DNA from: Deltaproteobacteria bacterium | Lineage (GTDB): Bacteria; Desulfobacterota; Syntrophia; Syntrophales; JAFGHS01 | Direction of reading: 5' to 3' | Length of the DNA: 52,281 nucleotides | Assembly: GCA_016928025.1 (NCBI GenBank) | Contig: JAFGLN010000008.1 | Span: 1 to 52,281, forward strand | Shown: piece after piece, positions 8,194-17,309 of the stretch | How the letters are laid out: each line of letters opens with the position of its first letter | Position numbering within the stretch: the first letter of the stretch is position 1 | The notes under the pieces: model-generated | Databases searched by the model: none | Seen by the model: only the letters and a program-made list of their open reading frames with translations | Told to the model about the DNA's origin: nothing | Made by a program: the position numbers and the translations under genes

Positions 8194-9054
8194 ATGAAAA
8201 GATCGATAAAGGAGAAAAGGTTTTTTGTCATATCATTAATGACGGCAATATTGGCCTTGACGGGACTGTCTGTTGCGTACGCCGAAGAAGAAAAGCCGAT
8301 GGTTGAAATCGCCGTGACGGCCTCCAGCGGCTATGTGTGGAGAGGCTATGAATTGAGCCGAAACGGCATCGCCGTTCAGCCGTCCATGACAGTAGGCTAT
8401 CAAGGATTTTCCGCCAATTTCTGGGGTAATCTGGATACAAAGCCCTACTGCGCGGGGACGGAAACCGGAAAAACTTACAGCAGCACCTGGAACGAAACGG
8501 ATGTGACCCTGTCCTATACCAAAGAGATGGAATCCTTCAGCGTCGGTGCCGGGTATATCTATTACGGCCTGGGCGCGCTCAATCCGGATGCGGCAAAACG
8601 CCTCGATTCCCAGGAACTTTTTTTATCCGTCGGATTAAACACCATCCTCGCGCCGACCTTGACGGTCTATAAGGACATCGGCCATTATCATGCCTGGTAC
8701 TTCCTGCTGGGCATCTCCCATGAGATCGCATTGAACCAGATGGTATCTCTGAATATTACGGCGACGGCCGGCTATCTGCTGTCCACCGACGCGTCGGCTT
8801 ATCCCAAATTCGACGAGAATGCCCGGGCGACCGGCGATAAGTTCAGCAATTTCCATGACGGCGCATTAGCAGTCAGCCTGCCGATCAAGGCAACATCGTA
8901 TATTACGCTGACGCCGACGATTTCCTATATATTCGCCCTGTCGGATGATGCAAAGAATGAGATGAAAGGACTGGGCCTGAAAGGAACCGCCTCTCCGGCG
9001 GAACGGGACAGCTCTTTTATGGTCGGAACTCTGACGGTCAGCTTGGCATTTTAA
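8194..9054 (+). CDS. TorF-family putative outer-membrane porin
   Basis: This is a predicted outer-membrane beta-barrel of the TorF/TIGR02001 type. The 286-residue precursor has a basic N-terminus and hydrophobic core ending in the cleavage site SVAYA-EEE. The mature part shows alternating amphipathic strands, an early SSGYVWRGYELSRNG motif (SDYVFRGISQS in relatives), and a C-terminal phenylalanine (LTVSLAF) recognised by the outer-membrane insertion machinery. The ribosome site AGGAGGAAGG is strong. Genes of this family often lie beside amtB and PII genes in proteobacteria, so it may admit small nitrogen compounds; that role is inferred from context. Confidence 0.8.
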   Translation: MKRSIKEKRFFVISLMTAILALTGLSVAYAEEEKPMVEIAVTASSGYVWRGYELSRNGIAVQPSMTVGYQGFSANFWGNLDTKPYCAGTETGKTYSSTWNETDVTLSYTKEMESFSVGAGYIYYGLGALNPDAAKRLDSQELFLSVGLNTILAPTLTVYKDIGHYHAWYFLLGISHEIALNQMVSLNITATAGYLLSTDASAYPKFDENARATGDKFSNFHDGALAVSLPIKATSYITLTPTISYIFALSDDAKNEMKGLGLKGTASPAERDSSFMVGTLTVSLAF

Positions 9055-9121
9055 AATAATGTAAGGGGCAATGGGACAAACGTCTGGCATTATTTAGAAT
9101 GCCATGATAAGGAGTCAGATC

Positions 9122-10000
9122 ATGGATGAAATGCTGACGACAAAAGAGCTGGCGGGGCTGCTGCGGCTCAATGAAAAGAAAATCTATCAGCTGGTCCGTG
9201 ACGGCACGGTGCCCAGGGTGCGTATTGCGGGCAAATGGCTATTCCCGCGAAATCACGTCATGCGCTGGATCGACGAGAATGTTCAGCGTCAAAAGGATAT
9301 CCTCATTGTGGGTAGTGATGATATTCTCTTGGCCAGGCTGTTGTCGCTTTATTCCCACGAAAACATTCCCGAATCCATTGCCTATTATTCACCGGTAGGA
9401 AGCGCCAAGGGAATTGAAGCCTTGGCGAAGGGAAAATGCCAGGCCTGCTCGACCCATATCCTGGATGTGGAAAGCGGCGACTATAATCTGCCCTATCTGC
9501 GTAGAGTCCTGGCCGATCAGAAATACATCGTCGTCAATCTATGGTACCGCAGGCAGGGGCTGATCATTCAGAGGGGGAACCCTCTAGGGATCAAAAGCAT
9601 TCACGATTGCATTGAACGGAAGGTCCGTTTTGCCGGCAGGAACATCGGCTCGGGAACGCAGGTCCTGACGGAGTACCTCGTGCGGAAAGAAGGACCGGAT
9701 GAAAAAGCCGGCCTCAAAGTCGTCAGCACCTGCGATACCCACATGGAGGTGGCCCTGAAAGTGTTTTTCAATGAGGCCGACGCAGGGCTGGGCATCGAGT
9801 ACGTCACCCGTCATCTGGGTCTCGATTTCATTCCTCTTAAAGATGAACGGCTGGATCTTGTTGTGCCAAAGGAACTCTGGTCTACTTTTTACATCAAACA
9901 TTTCATAGAATATTTGAATCCGTCCATTGTCACAAAATTGTCTCGAAACCTTCCCGGATACGATCTGAAAGAAACGGGAAAGACCATCTTTTCTTGCTGA
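9122..10000 (+). CDS. Helix-turn-helix regulator with periplasmic-binding-like sensor domain
   Basis: This is a one-component cytoplasmic regulator of about 292 residues. Residues about 4-55 form an excisionase/MerR-type helix-turn-helix (LTTKELAGLLRLNEKKIYQLVRDG...KWLFPRNHVMRWID). Residues about 62-285 are a type-2 periplasmic-binding-protein-like domain without signal peptide, with the characteristic FAGRNIGSGTQVL and DAGLGIEYVTRHLGLDFIPL segments. Such PBP_like domains are found in regulators linked to molybdate or tungstate and related anions; the ligand here is unknown. I chose ATG 9122 because AAGGAG (9109-9114) sits 7 bases before it; the in-frame ATG at 9104 has no ribosome site. Confidence 0.83.
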   Translation: MDEMLTTKELAGLLRLNEKKIYQLVRDGTVPRVRIAGKWLFPRNHVMRWIDENVQRQKDILIVGSDDILLARLLSLYSHENIPESIAYYSPVGSAKGIEALAKGKCQACSTHILDVESGDYNLPYLRRVLADQKYIVVNLWYRRQGLIIQRGNPLGIKSIHDCIERKVRFAGRNIGSGTQVLTEYLVRKEGPDEKAGLKVVSTCDTHMEVALKVFFNEADAGLGIEYVTRHLGLDFIPLKDERLDLVVPKELWSTFYIKHFIEYLNPSIVTKLSRNLPGYDLKETGKTIFSC

Positions 10001-10285
10001 ATCAAGACTTTTAAATAGAATGACCGATTCACCCCATCTGAGGTAGTGTGTCTCCTCGCATTCATCCGAATTTTTATGATGGAGCGGCAGGCGGCGTCTT
10101 TGGTCGATATCGGTAATATTTAGTTCAATTGAAGCATAATTTGGGATCAATGAATTATTTCTGTCATAATCTGTTTTTTTCGGATATACACTTCGCAGCG
10201 CTTGAAATATCATCATGACAATCAACCGATTCCATCATGCCGTCTTTTTTCGGAAGCGCTCAGATTTTTGCATATAGAGGATAAC

Positions 10286-11044
10286 ATGAAATTATTTATC
10301 GCTATCGACGATACGGATAACAGGGAAAGTATCGGCACCGGACGATTGTCCCGAATGCTGGCGGAGTCATTGACAAAGAACGGATTTCTTCAAGCCGGCC
10401 GGGTGACGAGGCATCAGCTTCTGGTTCATCCGGCTATTCCCTATACGTCCCACAACAGCAGCGCCTGCATCGATGCTGTTGTGAAAGAAAGTTCTCTTGA
10501 TGATATCGCTGATTTTTCCCGGTCGTTTCTTCGGAATCATTTTCACGAAGGCGCGAATCCCGGCTTGTGCATCTGTAGACAGGAAACCGTGCCCAGAGAG
10601 TTGCCGATTTTCGGTGCCCGCGCCCAGCGAGAGGTGATCGATCTGGACGAGGCAAAGCTTTTGGCGGGTAATCTCGATTGCCTGATCTGGTGGGACGGGC
10701 CTACCGGCCAGGGGTGCATCGGCGCCATGTCGGCGGTTGGGCTCCGCAGTACGAATAATGACGGCAGCTACATCGGCCTGGACGGCATCCGGGAGATCGG
10801 CGGGATAAAGACCGTCGGCGAAATACTGAATATGACGGCTATCGATCGTATCTGCGATTTGGACGGCCATGAGTTGCCCCATGGGGAAATGGTGGATACC
10901 CAGGACTGGGTCCGGCCCATATTGAAAAAAGGGCGGGTCGTTTTGGAATTGATAAGAATAAACGGCCACTGGCGGGCGTCGCATCAAAAGAAGGCGAAAA
11001 GGGATAAAAATAAATGCGCTTCGCCGGTGGACGCACTCAAGTGA
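10286..11044 (+). CDS. TiaS-like IDDTD-motif protein of unknown function
   Basis: The protein of about 252 residues begins MKLFIAIDDTDNRES, matching the opening of archaeal TiaS (agmatinylcytidine synthetase for tRNA-Ile2), whose first strand reads IGIDDTDS. Other family-like pieces are SIGTGRLSRMLAESL, the HNSSACIDAVV segment and a glycine-rich GPTGQGCIGAMSAVGLRS stretch. The long C-terminal zinc-ribbon and OB domains of full TiaS are absent, so it is a stand-alone core and need not modify tRNA. ATG 10286 has AGAGG 5 bases upstream and begins exactly at the conserved strand; an upstream in-frame start at 10202 would add non-conserved residues. It follows the regulator gene after 285 bases in which I see no clear signal. 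Confidence 0.6.
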   Translation: MKLFIAIDDTDNRESIGTGRLSRMLAESLTKNGFLQAGRVTRHQLLVHPAIPYTSHNSSACIDAVVKESSLDDIADFSRSFLRNHFHEGANPGLCICRQETVPRELPIFGARAQREVIDLDEAKLLAGNLDCLIWWDGPTGQGCIGAMSAVGLRSTNNDGSYIGLDGIREIGGIKTVGEILNMTAIDRICDLDGHELPHGEMVDTQDWVRPILKKGRVVLELIRINGHWRASHQKKAKRDKNKCASPVDALK

Positions 11045-11140
11045 ATTCATCAATCCGTCTAAACGATAATGTTTCAGCATGGGAACGTGATATTAAATGA
11101 TCTATCATTTTGTTATTCTTTGAGACTCATGATGAATAAA

Positions 11141-11181
11141 AAGAAATGGGGGATGGATTTCAAATCCATCCCCCATTTCTT
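11141..11181 (-). terminator. Strong intrinsic terminator for the small reverse-strand gene
   Basis: A 41-base palindrome with long perfect arms (AAGAAATGGGGGATGGA at one side, its complement at the other) surrounds the loop TTTCAAA. On the reverse strand it is followed by TTTTTATTC, a proper T-run, and it begins 8 bases after the stop codon at 11189. On the forward strand it could also end the TiaS-like gene. Confidence 0.8.
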
Positions 11182-11188
11182 TTGGTCT

Positions 11189-11404
11189 TTATGCATCGAC
11201 GCTGATCAAGGATGCGTCGGCACTGCTGCTTTGCTTGCTACCGAGGATTTCCACCCTTTTCGCGATATACTCGGAAGTCAGACTGGCCATATCGGGTGCT
11301 ACCGAGTCACTGTCCGTAGACAGATAGATGAGCAAATCCAGCAGGGACGTCAACTGGTCGGTGTCCATGTTCATGTTCAAGACGATCGAGGTATTCCGCC
11401 CCAC
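11189..11404 (-). CDS. Small protein of unknown function, 71 residues or fewer
   Basis: I do not recognise this protein. The translation is acidic and serine-rich with one likely amphipathic helix (DTDQLTSLLDLLIYLSTDSDS) and no signal peptide. Several features argue that it is real: a TATAAT box at 11424-11419, AAGGAGG at 11410-11404 and a strong terminator right after the stop. The start is awkward, because the in-frame GTG at 11404 overlaps the ribosome site with no spacer, and the next candidates (TTG 11380, ATG 11374) lie more than 20 bases from it. It sits alone on the reverse strand between forward genes. Confidence 0.45.
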   Translation of the reverse strand: MGRNTSIVLNMNMDTDQLTSLLDLLIYLSTDSDSVAPDMASLTSEYIAKRVEILGSKQSSSADASLISVDA

Positions 11405-11418
11405 CTCCTTAAGGCCGT

Positions 11419-11424
11419 ATTATA
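11419..11424 (-). promoter_or_regulatory. TATAAT -10 box for the small reverse-strand gene
   Basis: The reverse strand reads TTTTTATAATACGG, giving a consensus -10 at 11424-11419. No good -35 is seen at 16-18 bases. Transcription would start near 11412, only a few bases before the AAGGAGG ribosome site, giving a very short leader. Confidence 0.4.
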
Positions 11425-11539
11425 AAAACCAAATGTGACACAAATATGTAAGAATTGAGGAAATCGGCCCAGGCGTATTTTTTGTCTTGCTGATGGGGCC
11501 AAATGCCATTAAATTTACGGTGGAGGTACATGAAGTAAG

Positions 11540-13045
11540 ATGAAAATCGGGATTACCTATCGCCTGTTCCTGGCCATTCTGATTGCCACGGGCCTGGCCA
11601 TACTCGCTTTGTTTCTCATTATGGGTTGGAGTATCGATCGGGGATTTTACCAGTATCTCGGGCGGATGGATCAAAAAAGACTGGAACAGTTGTCCGTGAA
11701 TATAGCTGATTATTATGAACGATACGGGAATTGGGATTTTCTGAAGGATAGATCTTTGCGCTTGAATTGCGACGGCATGGCACCTTCAGTCGGAATTGGT
11801 TTGGAAAACGTACCATCAGATGTTACGGGAAAGGACGGATTTGTTCACCGTCCGCCCCGGGAATTCCGGGATCGCCCTCCGGAACCTCCGGATCGTCCGG
11901 GGATGGGCGACCCGAGTCACCGGCCGTCGCCGTTGCCGCCGGATGCCGGACGGGCCCCCAGTCCTCTCATTATATTGGATGCTAAAAAGGAAGTCTTGTG
12001 GGGTGTCATCGACAAAGGTAAGGACGTCAACTATCGCCCGATTGTTGTTCGTGAAAAAATGGTGGGGTATATCGGCCTTTTGTCGCCGAAACAATTTCTG
12101 CATCCCATGCAGATTCGATTTCTCAGCGAGCAGAAAGCAGCCCTTGCCTTGGCGGCGTCGGGGATGGTCCTGATCGTCGTTCTCATTTCGCTGCCTCTGG
12201 CCAGACGGCTGGTCAAGCCTGTTCGGGCCATGGCTGCGGGAACCCGGGACATAGCCGCCGGCCGTTATGCGACACGTGTTTCGGTAAAGTCGTCCGATGA
12301 ATTGGGACAGCTCGCCCGGTCTTTCAATGACATGGCGCTGACCCTGGAGAAGAACGAAAAAGAGCGGCGCCAGTGGGTTGCCGATATATCGCATGAATTG
12401 CGCACACCCGTTGCCGTGCTGCAAGGTGAGATTGAAGCGCTGCTGGACGGCATCCGCGCCGTTACGCCGGAGCAGTTGAAGTCTCTTCATGCGGAAACGA
12501 TGCGGCTGAATCGCCTGATCAACGATCTGTATCAACTTTCCCTGTCCGATATCGGCGCTTTGGCCTATCGCAAGGAAAATGGGGACATCATCGAAATCCT
12601 CATCGATGTCTTGGAGTCTTACCGTTCTGAATTCAATCGGAAGAATATCTCCTTGACGACCGATATCCCGCAACCTATCAAGACTGTTGTTTATGCCGAC
12701 GGGGCAAGGCTCGAACAGCTTTTTGGGAACCTGCTCGAGAACGCCTTGCGATATACGGATGAAGGAGGCCGACTCACCGTCAGCCTGTCCATGGCCTATC
12801 AAAAAGTTCTGATAGACTTTGAGGATTCGAAGCCGGGTGTCCCTGAAAAAGACCTGGACAGATTATTTGAACGGCTCTATCGTGTGGAAGGATCCCGAAG
12901 CCGTCGATCGGGAGGCGCCGGTTTGGGACTGACCCTTTGTAAAAACATTGTGGAGGCCCATGAGGGGACCATTTCCGCTCACCCGTCGTCAATGGGCGGA
13001 TTGCTGATCAGGATCAGCCTGCCTCTGGCCGGAGGTTCAAGATGA
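11540..13045 (+). CDS. Sensor histidine kinase, BaeS-like, with proline-rich sensor loop
   Basis: This is a membrane sensor kinase of 501 residues that would phosphorylate the response regulator encoded next. Order of parts: first transmembrane helix about 8-32; periplasmic region about 33-195 with an unusual Pro/Arg/Asp-rich stretch at about 103-145; second helix about 199-222; HAMP about 223-275; HisKA with ISHELRTPVAV and phosphoacceptor His285; HATPase with NLLENALRYT (N box) and GAGLGLTLCKNIV (G box). The gene overlaps the regulator by 4 bases (ATGA). The export genes just downstream suggest it senses envelope stress or a toxic compound. The proline-rich segment could be a flexible linker or binding site. 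Confidence 0.93.
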   Translation: MKIGITYRLFLAILIATGLAILALFLIMGWSIDRGFYQYLGRMDQKRLEQLSVNIADYYERYGNWDFLKDRSLRLNCDGMAPSVGIGLENVPSDVTGKDGFVHRPPREFRDRPPEPPDRPGMGDPSHRPSPLPPDAGRAPSPLIILDAKKEVLWGVIDKGKDVNYRPIVVREKMVGYIGLLSPKQFLHPMQIRFLSEQKAALALAASGMVLIVVLISLPLARRLVKPVRAMAAGTRDIAAGRYATRVSVKSSDELGQLARSFNDMALTLEKNEKERRQWVADISHELRTPVAVLQGEIEALLDGIRAVTPEQLKSLHAETMRLNRLINDLYQLSLSDIGALAYRKENGDIIEILIDVLESYRSEFNRKNISLTTDIPQPIKTVVYADGARLEQLFGNLLENALRYTDEGGRLTVSLSMAYQKVLIDFEDSKPGVPEKDLDRLFERLYRVEGSRSRRSGGAGLGLTLCKNIVEAHEGTISAHPSSMGGLLIRISLPLAGGSR

Positions 13046-13710
13046 GTGAAAAAATATTGATCGTGGAAGACGAGCCGAAACTTGCGGATTTGCTCAGGGA
13101 CTATTTGAAAGCCTCCCGCTTTGACGCATCAATCCTGGCCGACGGACGGGATGTCGTGGGGTGGGTCAAAGAGCACAAACCCGATCTGATGCTCCTGGAT
13201 TTGATGTTGCCGGGCATGGACGGCATGGACATTTGCAAAGAGATCAGAACCTTTTCCCGATTGCCTATCATCATGGTGACGGCCCGGATCGAGGAAATCG
13301 ACCGTGTCCTGGGATTGGAACTGGGTGCCGATGACTATGTCTGCAAACCCTTCAGTCCCCGTGAGGTCGTAGCGCGTGTAAAAGCCGTTCTCCGGCGTTT
13401 TCACGATGGTCAAACCCTGCAGGCAAAGGGACTGGTCCTGGATGCACACCGCTATCGGGCGACGCTGCACGGCAAAGATTTGGATCTGACAGCTGTGGAG
13501 TTTCGCCTGCTGCAGTTTCTTGCCGAACAGGCAGGCCGCATTTACGGGCGGCAACAGATTATGGGAAACATTTACCACGACGAGCGTTTTGTCAGTGATC
13601 GTACTGTGGACAGTCATATTAAAAAGTTGCGGAGGAAAATAGAATCGATTGATCCGGAAGCCGACTTCATTCAGTCCGTCTATGGTGTCGGGTATAAATT
13701 TGAACCTTGA
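13042..13710 (+). CDS. OmpR/BaeR-type response regulator
   Basis: This two-domain transcription factor has 222 residues. Receiver domain: acidic pair ED (10-11), phosphoacceptor Asp53 in LMLLDLMLPGMDG, the VTAR switch threonine and the KPF lysine. The C-terminal winged helix (about 125-222) shows VEFRLLQFLAEQAGRIYGRQQIM and DRTVDSHIKKLRRKI, then SVYGVGYKFEP, all typical of the OmpR/PhoB class. It overlaps the kinase gene by 4 bases, so the two are translated together. Its likely targets are the efflux genes that start 90 bases later. Confidence 0.95.
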   Translation: MSEKILIVEDEPKLADLLRDYLKASRFDASILADGRDVVGWVKEHKPDLMLLDLMLPGMDGMDICKEIRTFSRLPIIMVTARIEEIDRVLGLELGADDYVCKPFSPREVVARVKAVLRRFHDGQTLQAKGLVLDAHRYRATLHGKDLDLTAVEFRLLQFLAEQAGRIYGRQQIMGNIYHDERFVSDRTVDSHIKKLRRKIESIDPEADFIQSVYGVGYKFEP

Positions 13711-13799
13711 TACGCATGAATAGTGACCCGTAACAAGTGACAAGTCATTATTTATGATGTAAATTTTTTCTCTCGTGCCCTATGGCGTTTCTTTAAGGC

Positions 13800-15263
13800 A
13801 TGACCATTGATGTGTGTAAATATGTCATGAAGTATTTATCAGGAATTTTTACAGTCATACCATTTTTATTCTTTTACGGGTGCGCCGCTGTCGGTCCCGA
13901 CTACGTTCGGCCCGAAACGGCTGTTGCAGAAAAATGGCACACGCCGTTGCAGGACGGTGTGACGTCTGAAAGAGCGGATCCGCTGAAAATGGCCGTCTGG
14001 TGGCGGACATTCAAAGACCCGGACCTGACCGCTCTGATCGAGCGGGCGGTCGGGAACAACCTCGATTTGAAAATGGCACAGGCCCGGCTCCGTGAAGCCC
14101 GTGCCCGCCGGGGGCTGGCGAAAACCGATCTTTATCCGACCGTGGATGCTTCGACCCAGGCAAGCCGCAGTGAGACCGATAGAAAAAGCGGAACCGATAC
14201 GGAAACGCATTTTTATTCAGCCGGTTTGGATGCCTCGTGGGAAATAGATATTTTCGGCGGCACCCGTCGCTCCATTGAGGCGGCCGATGCGGATATCAGC
14301 GCTGCCGGTGAGGCACTCAACGATCAGCTTGTCTCTTTATCGGCGGAAACGGCTTTAAACTATATCGAGCTCAGGACGTATCAGACCCGCCTGGCTGCGG
14401 CCGAAGCGAATCTCAAAATCCAGAAGGAAAGCTGCGATTTGACCCGCTGGCGCTATGAAGCCGGGCTGGACGACGAATTATCCCTGCAGCAAGCCCTTTC
14501 CAATCTCGAAACGACGCAGGCCCAGGTCCCCAACCTGCGCACCGGTCTTGAGGAAACGAAGAATCGCCTGGCGGTCCTCTTGGGAGAACAACCGGGCGCT
14601 GTTCATCACATGTTGAAGGAACAAAGGCCCATCCCCTTCACCCCTCTGGAACTGGCCGTCGGTGTCCCTGCTGATGTGCTGCGTCAGCGGCCGGATATCC
14701 GGCGGGCCGAACGGGAACTGGCGGCACAGACGGCGCGCATCGGCGTGGCCGTCGCTGAATATTATCCCAAATTTACGCTTTTCGGTTCCATCGGTCTGGA
14801 AACCCTCTCTTTGAAAAATATGTCGACCATGGGCAGCTCGACGATAAGCTTCGGTCCGCGAATCGCTTGGCGGGTTTTTGATGCCGGTGCTGTCCGGCGT
14901 CGTGTTGAAGTCCAGTCCGCGATCCAGGAACAGTATCTGCTCGCCTATGAGGCCGCCATCCAGGGCGCGTTGGAAGAAGTGGAAAACAGGTTGACCGCTT
15001 ATGCCGAAGAGCAGGTGCGGCGGACATCTTTATCCAAGGCGACGGAGGCGGCAAAAGAAGTTGCCCGGCTGGCCAAACATAAATATGAAGCGGGCCTCAC
15101 GGATTTCAGCGCCGTCCTGGATGCCGAACGGTCTCTCCTTTCATTGCAGGACCAGTTGGCCCAGAGCGAAGGGATCGTAACGGCGAATGGGGTTCGCCTC
15201 TATAAGGCCTTGGGCGGCGGATGGACGCCATTGGGCGCGACGGGAAAAATAACAAAGGAATGA
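13800..15263 (+). CDS. Outer-membrane efflux lipoprotein, NodT/TolC family
   Basis: This is the outer-membrane channel of a tripartite exporter. The N-terminus has a lipoprotein signal with the lipobox FFYGC followed by AAVGPDYVRPE, the standard opening of NodT-type channels. Two repeated outer-membrane-efflux domains follow, with helical coiled-coil sections (NLDLKMAQARLREARARRG) and the conserved GVPADVLRQRPDIRRAERELAAQTARIGVAVAEYYP block. The start is uncertain: ATG 13800 is used here, but ATG 13827 (MKYLSGIFTV) gives a more usual lipoprotein signal. It is followed after 4 bases by the adaptor gene, so channel, adaptor and ABC transporter form one operon. Confidence 0.92.
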   Translation: MTIDVCKYVMKYLSGIFTVIPFLFFYGCAAVGPDYVRPETAVAEKWHTPLQDGVTSERADPLKMAVWWRTFKDPDLTALIERAVGNNLDLKMAQARLREARARRGLAKTDLYPTVDASTQASRSETDRKSGTDTETHFYSAGLDASWEIDIFGGTRRSIEAADADISAAGEALNDQLVSLSAETALNYIELRTYQTRLAAAEANLKIQKESCDLTRWRYEAGLDDELSLQQALSNLETTQAQVPNLRTGLEETKNRLAVLLGEQPGAVHHMLKEQRPIPFTPLELAVGVPADVLRQRPDIRRAERELAAQTARIGVAVAEYYPKFTLFGSIGLETLSLKNMSTMGSSTISFGPRIAWRVFDAGAVRRRVEVQSAIQEQYLLAYEAAIQGALEEVENRLTAYAEEQVRRTSLSKATEAAKEVARLAKHKYEAGLTDFSAVLDAERSLLSLQDQLAQSEGIVTANGVRLYKALGGGWTPLGATGKITKE

Positions 15264-15267
15264 AAAT

Positions 15268-16575
15268 ATGGAATCAAAGTCTTTGAAGGAATCGGACATT
15301 GCCGAAACCCTGGAGCTTGGCCATGATTCGGGCGGCGGGAAAGGCCGGAAAAAGTGGGTTATCATAGGTGGCGTCATATTATTGGCGATCATCACGGTCC
15401 TGATGATCTGGAAGAATAAGAACATGTCCAATACTGTTCAATACAAGACCCAGAAAGTGACACAGAGTGATTTGACGGTCCTGGTGACGGCGACGGGAAC
15501 CCTCCAGCCCACCAATACGGTTGATATCGGCAGCGAATTGTCCGGCATTATCAAAAGTGTGGAGGTTGACTATAATGACAAGGTCAAGATCGGCCAGGTA
15601 TTGGCCAGGCTCGATACGACAAGATTGGAAGCCCAGGTGACGCAGGCCAAGGCCGCTCTGAATGCGGCCAAAGCAAAGATCATGCAGACCCGGGCGACGG
15701 TGAAGGAAGCCCGTCGGAAACTGACACAATTACAGAACCTCCAACAGTTGAGTGGAAATAAACTTCCGGCCCAGGCCGATATGGATGCGGCGGAGGCGAC
15801 ACTGGAAAGGGCCCTGGCTGATGAAGTCAGTGCCGAAGCGGCGGTCGCGCAGGCGACGGCTACCCTCGATGCCTATGAAACGGATTTGTCCAAAGCCGTC
15901 ATCATCTCTCCCATTAACGGCATTGTTCTGAATCGCTCTGTAGAGCCGGGACAGACCGTTGCCGCCACCTTGCAGGCCCCGACTTTGTTCACCCTGGCGG
16001 AGGATTTGACGAAAATGGAGCTCCATGTCAATGTGGACGAGGCGGATATCGGTAAGGTAGAGGCGGGACAATCGGCGGCATTTACCGTGGCGGCTTACGC
16101 GGACCGCACCTTTCGGGCGAAAATTACCCAAGCCCGCTATGGTTCTACGACGACATCCGGTGTCGTGACCTATGAAACAGTCCTGAAAGTGGACAATTCG
16201 GATCTGGTCCTGCGGCCGGGAATGACGGCCACCGCTGAAATCACGGTTAAAAACCTTACGAATGTTTTTCTGATCCCGAACACGGCCCTGCGATTCCGGC
16301 CGCCCATGCCGTCGAGAGAATTGCAGAATGACAAAAAATCCTCCGGAGGGTTGGTGGGTTCCCTTTTTCCCCGTCGGCCCCGGCGCGTAAACAAATCACG
16401 TGACGATGCACAGAATAACAAGAAGGATCGGCAAATCTGGATTTTGAAGGACGGACGTCCTGTCGCCGTTCCCATCGACGTCGGAGCCACCAACGGCAGT
16501 GTGACGGAAGTGACCGCGGGAGACCTCCATCCCGGCATGGATGTTTTGGTCGATTATGTGGAGAAGCGCTCATGA
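15268..16575 (+). CDS. MacA-like periplasmic adaptor (membrane fusion protein)
   Basis: This protein links the inner-membrane ABC transporter to the outer-membrane channel. The 435 residues comprise a short cytoplasmic tail, one transmembrane anchor (about 30-50), a lipoyl half (DIGSELSGIIKSVEVDYNDKV), an alpha-helical hairpin rich in Ala and Gln (about 115-215), the second lipoyl half (SPINGIVLNRSVEPGQTV) and beta-barrel plus membrane-proximal domains. A basic, polar insertion at about 350-390 (PRRPRRVNKSRDDAQNNKK) is not typical and looks disordered. The gene overlaps the ATPase gene by 4 bases (ATGA). Confidence 0.93.
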   Translation: MESKSLKESDIAETLELGHDSGGGKGRKKWVIIGGVILLAIITVLMIWKNKNMSNTVQYKTQKVTQSDLTVLVTATGTLQPTNTVDIGSELSGIIKSVEVDYNDKVKIGQVLARLDTTRLEAQVTQAKAALNAAKAKIMQTRATVKEARRKLTQLQNLQQLSGNKLPAQADMDAAEATLERALADEVSAEAAVAQATATLDAYETDLSKAVIISPINGIVLNRSVEPGQTVAATLQAPTLFTLAEDLTKMELHVNVDEADIGKVEAGQSAAFTVAAYADRTFRAKITQARYGSTTTSGVVTYETVLKVDNSDLVLRPGMTATAEITVKNLTNVFLIPNTALRFRPPMPSRELQNDKKSSGGLVGSLFPRRPRRVNKSRDDAQNNKKDRQIWILKDGRPVAVPIDVGATNGSVTEVTAGDLHPGMDVLVDYVEKRS

Positions 16576-17309
16576 ATGAAATCGACCGTCGTCTTGATAG
16601 TCAGGAATTTCAGTCGCCCGTGATTACTTTTTCCGGCGTGACCAAGGTTTACGGAGAAGGTCAGGCCGCCATGGAGGCCCTGCGTGGTATCGATTTCAAC
16701 ATTGAGGAAGGGGAGTTCCTGGCGGTTATGGGACCCAGCGGATCCGGCAAGTCGACGTGCATGAATATCCTGGGTTGCCTGGATACACCGACGGCCGGAA
16801 GTTATCGGTTCAAAGGTGTCGAAGTCGGAAACCTCAGCCGCAGGCAGCGGGCCCTTTTGCGCCGGCATTACCTGGGATTTGTGTTTCAGGGCTACAATCT
16901 TCTCAACCGGACATCGGCTATTGAAAATGTGGAACTCGCCCTGGTTTACCGGGGCGCTTCGGCCCGGATCCGCCGTGCCCAGGCTGCGAGAGCGATTGAG
17001 CGGGTCGGCCTTAAGGGTTGGGAGTCCCATACGCCCGGTGAACTGTCCGGGGGGCAGCAACAGCGGGTGGCCATTGCGCGTGCCATTGTTACGGAACCCA
17101 CCGTCCTGCTGGCCGACGAGCCGACAGGAAACCTGGACCGGTCCAAAGGCCGGGAAATCATGGACCTGCTCGTCTCTTTAAATCGCAATCAGGGGATTAC
17201 CGTTGTGATGGTCACACATGATGCCGATATGGCGGCCTATGCCCGGCGCGTCATCCATTTTGTCGACGGGCTGGTGGCATCGGACCGCAAGAACGGAGGG
17301 TTGGCCTGA
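16572..17309 (+). CDS. MacB/LolD-type ABC transporter ATP-binding protein
   Basis: This ATPase subunit of 245 residues powers the exporter. All motifs are present: Walker [10 protein letters not shown] (54-62), Q-loop in FVFQGYNLL, signature LSGGQQQR (158-165), Walker B VLLADEP (178-184) followed by TGNLD, and H-loop His216. The sequence is of the MacB/LolD class, in which ATP drives a permease that does mechanical work rather than substrate translocation through the membrane. E. coli MacB is one polypeptide; here ATPase and permease are separate genes, with the stop and the next start overlapping by one base. Confidence 0.95.
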   Translation: MNEIDRRLDSQEFQSPVITFSGVTKVYGEGQAAMEALRGIDFNIEEGEFLAVMGPSGSGKSTCMNILGCLDTPTAGSYRFKGVEVGNLSRRQRALLRRHYLGFVFQGYNLLNRTSAIENVELALVYRGASARIRRAQAARAIERVGLKGWESHTPGELSGGQQQRVAIARAIVTEPTVLLADEPTGNLDRSKGREIMDLLVSLNRNQGITVVMVTHDADMAAYARRVIHFVDGLVASDRKNGGLA

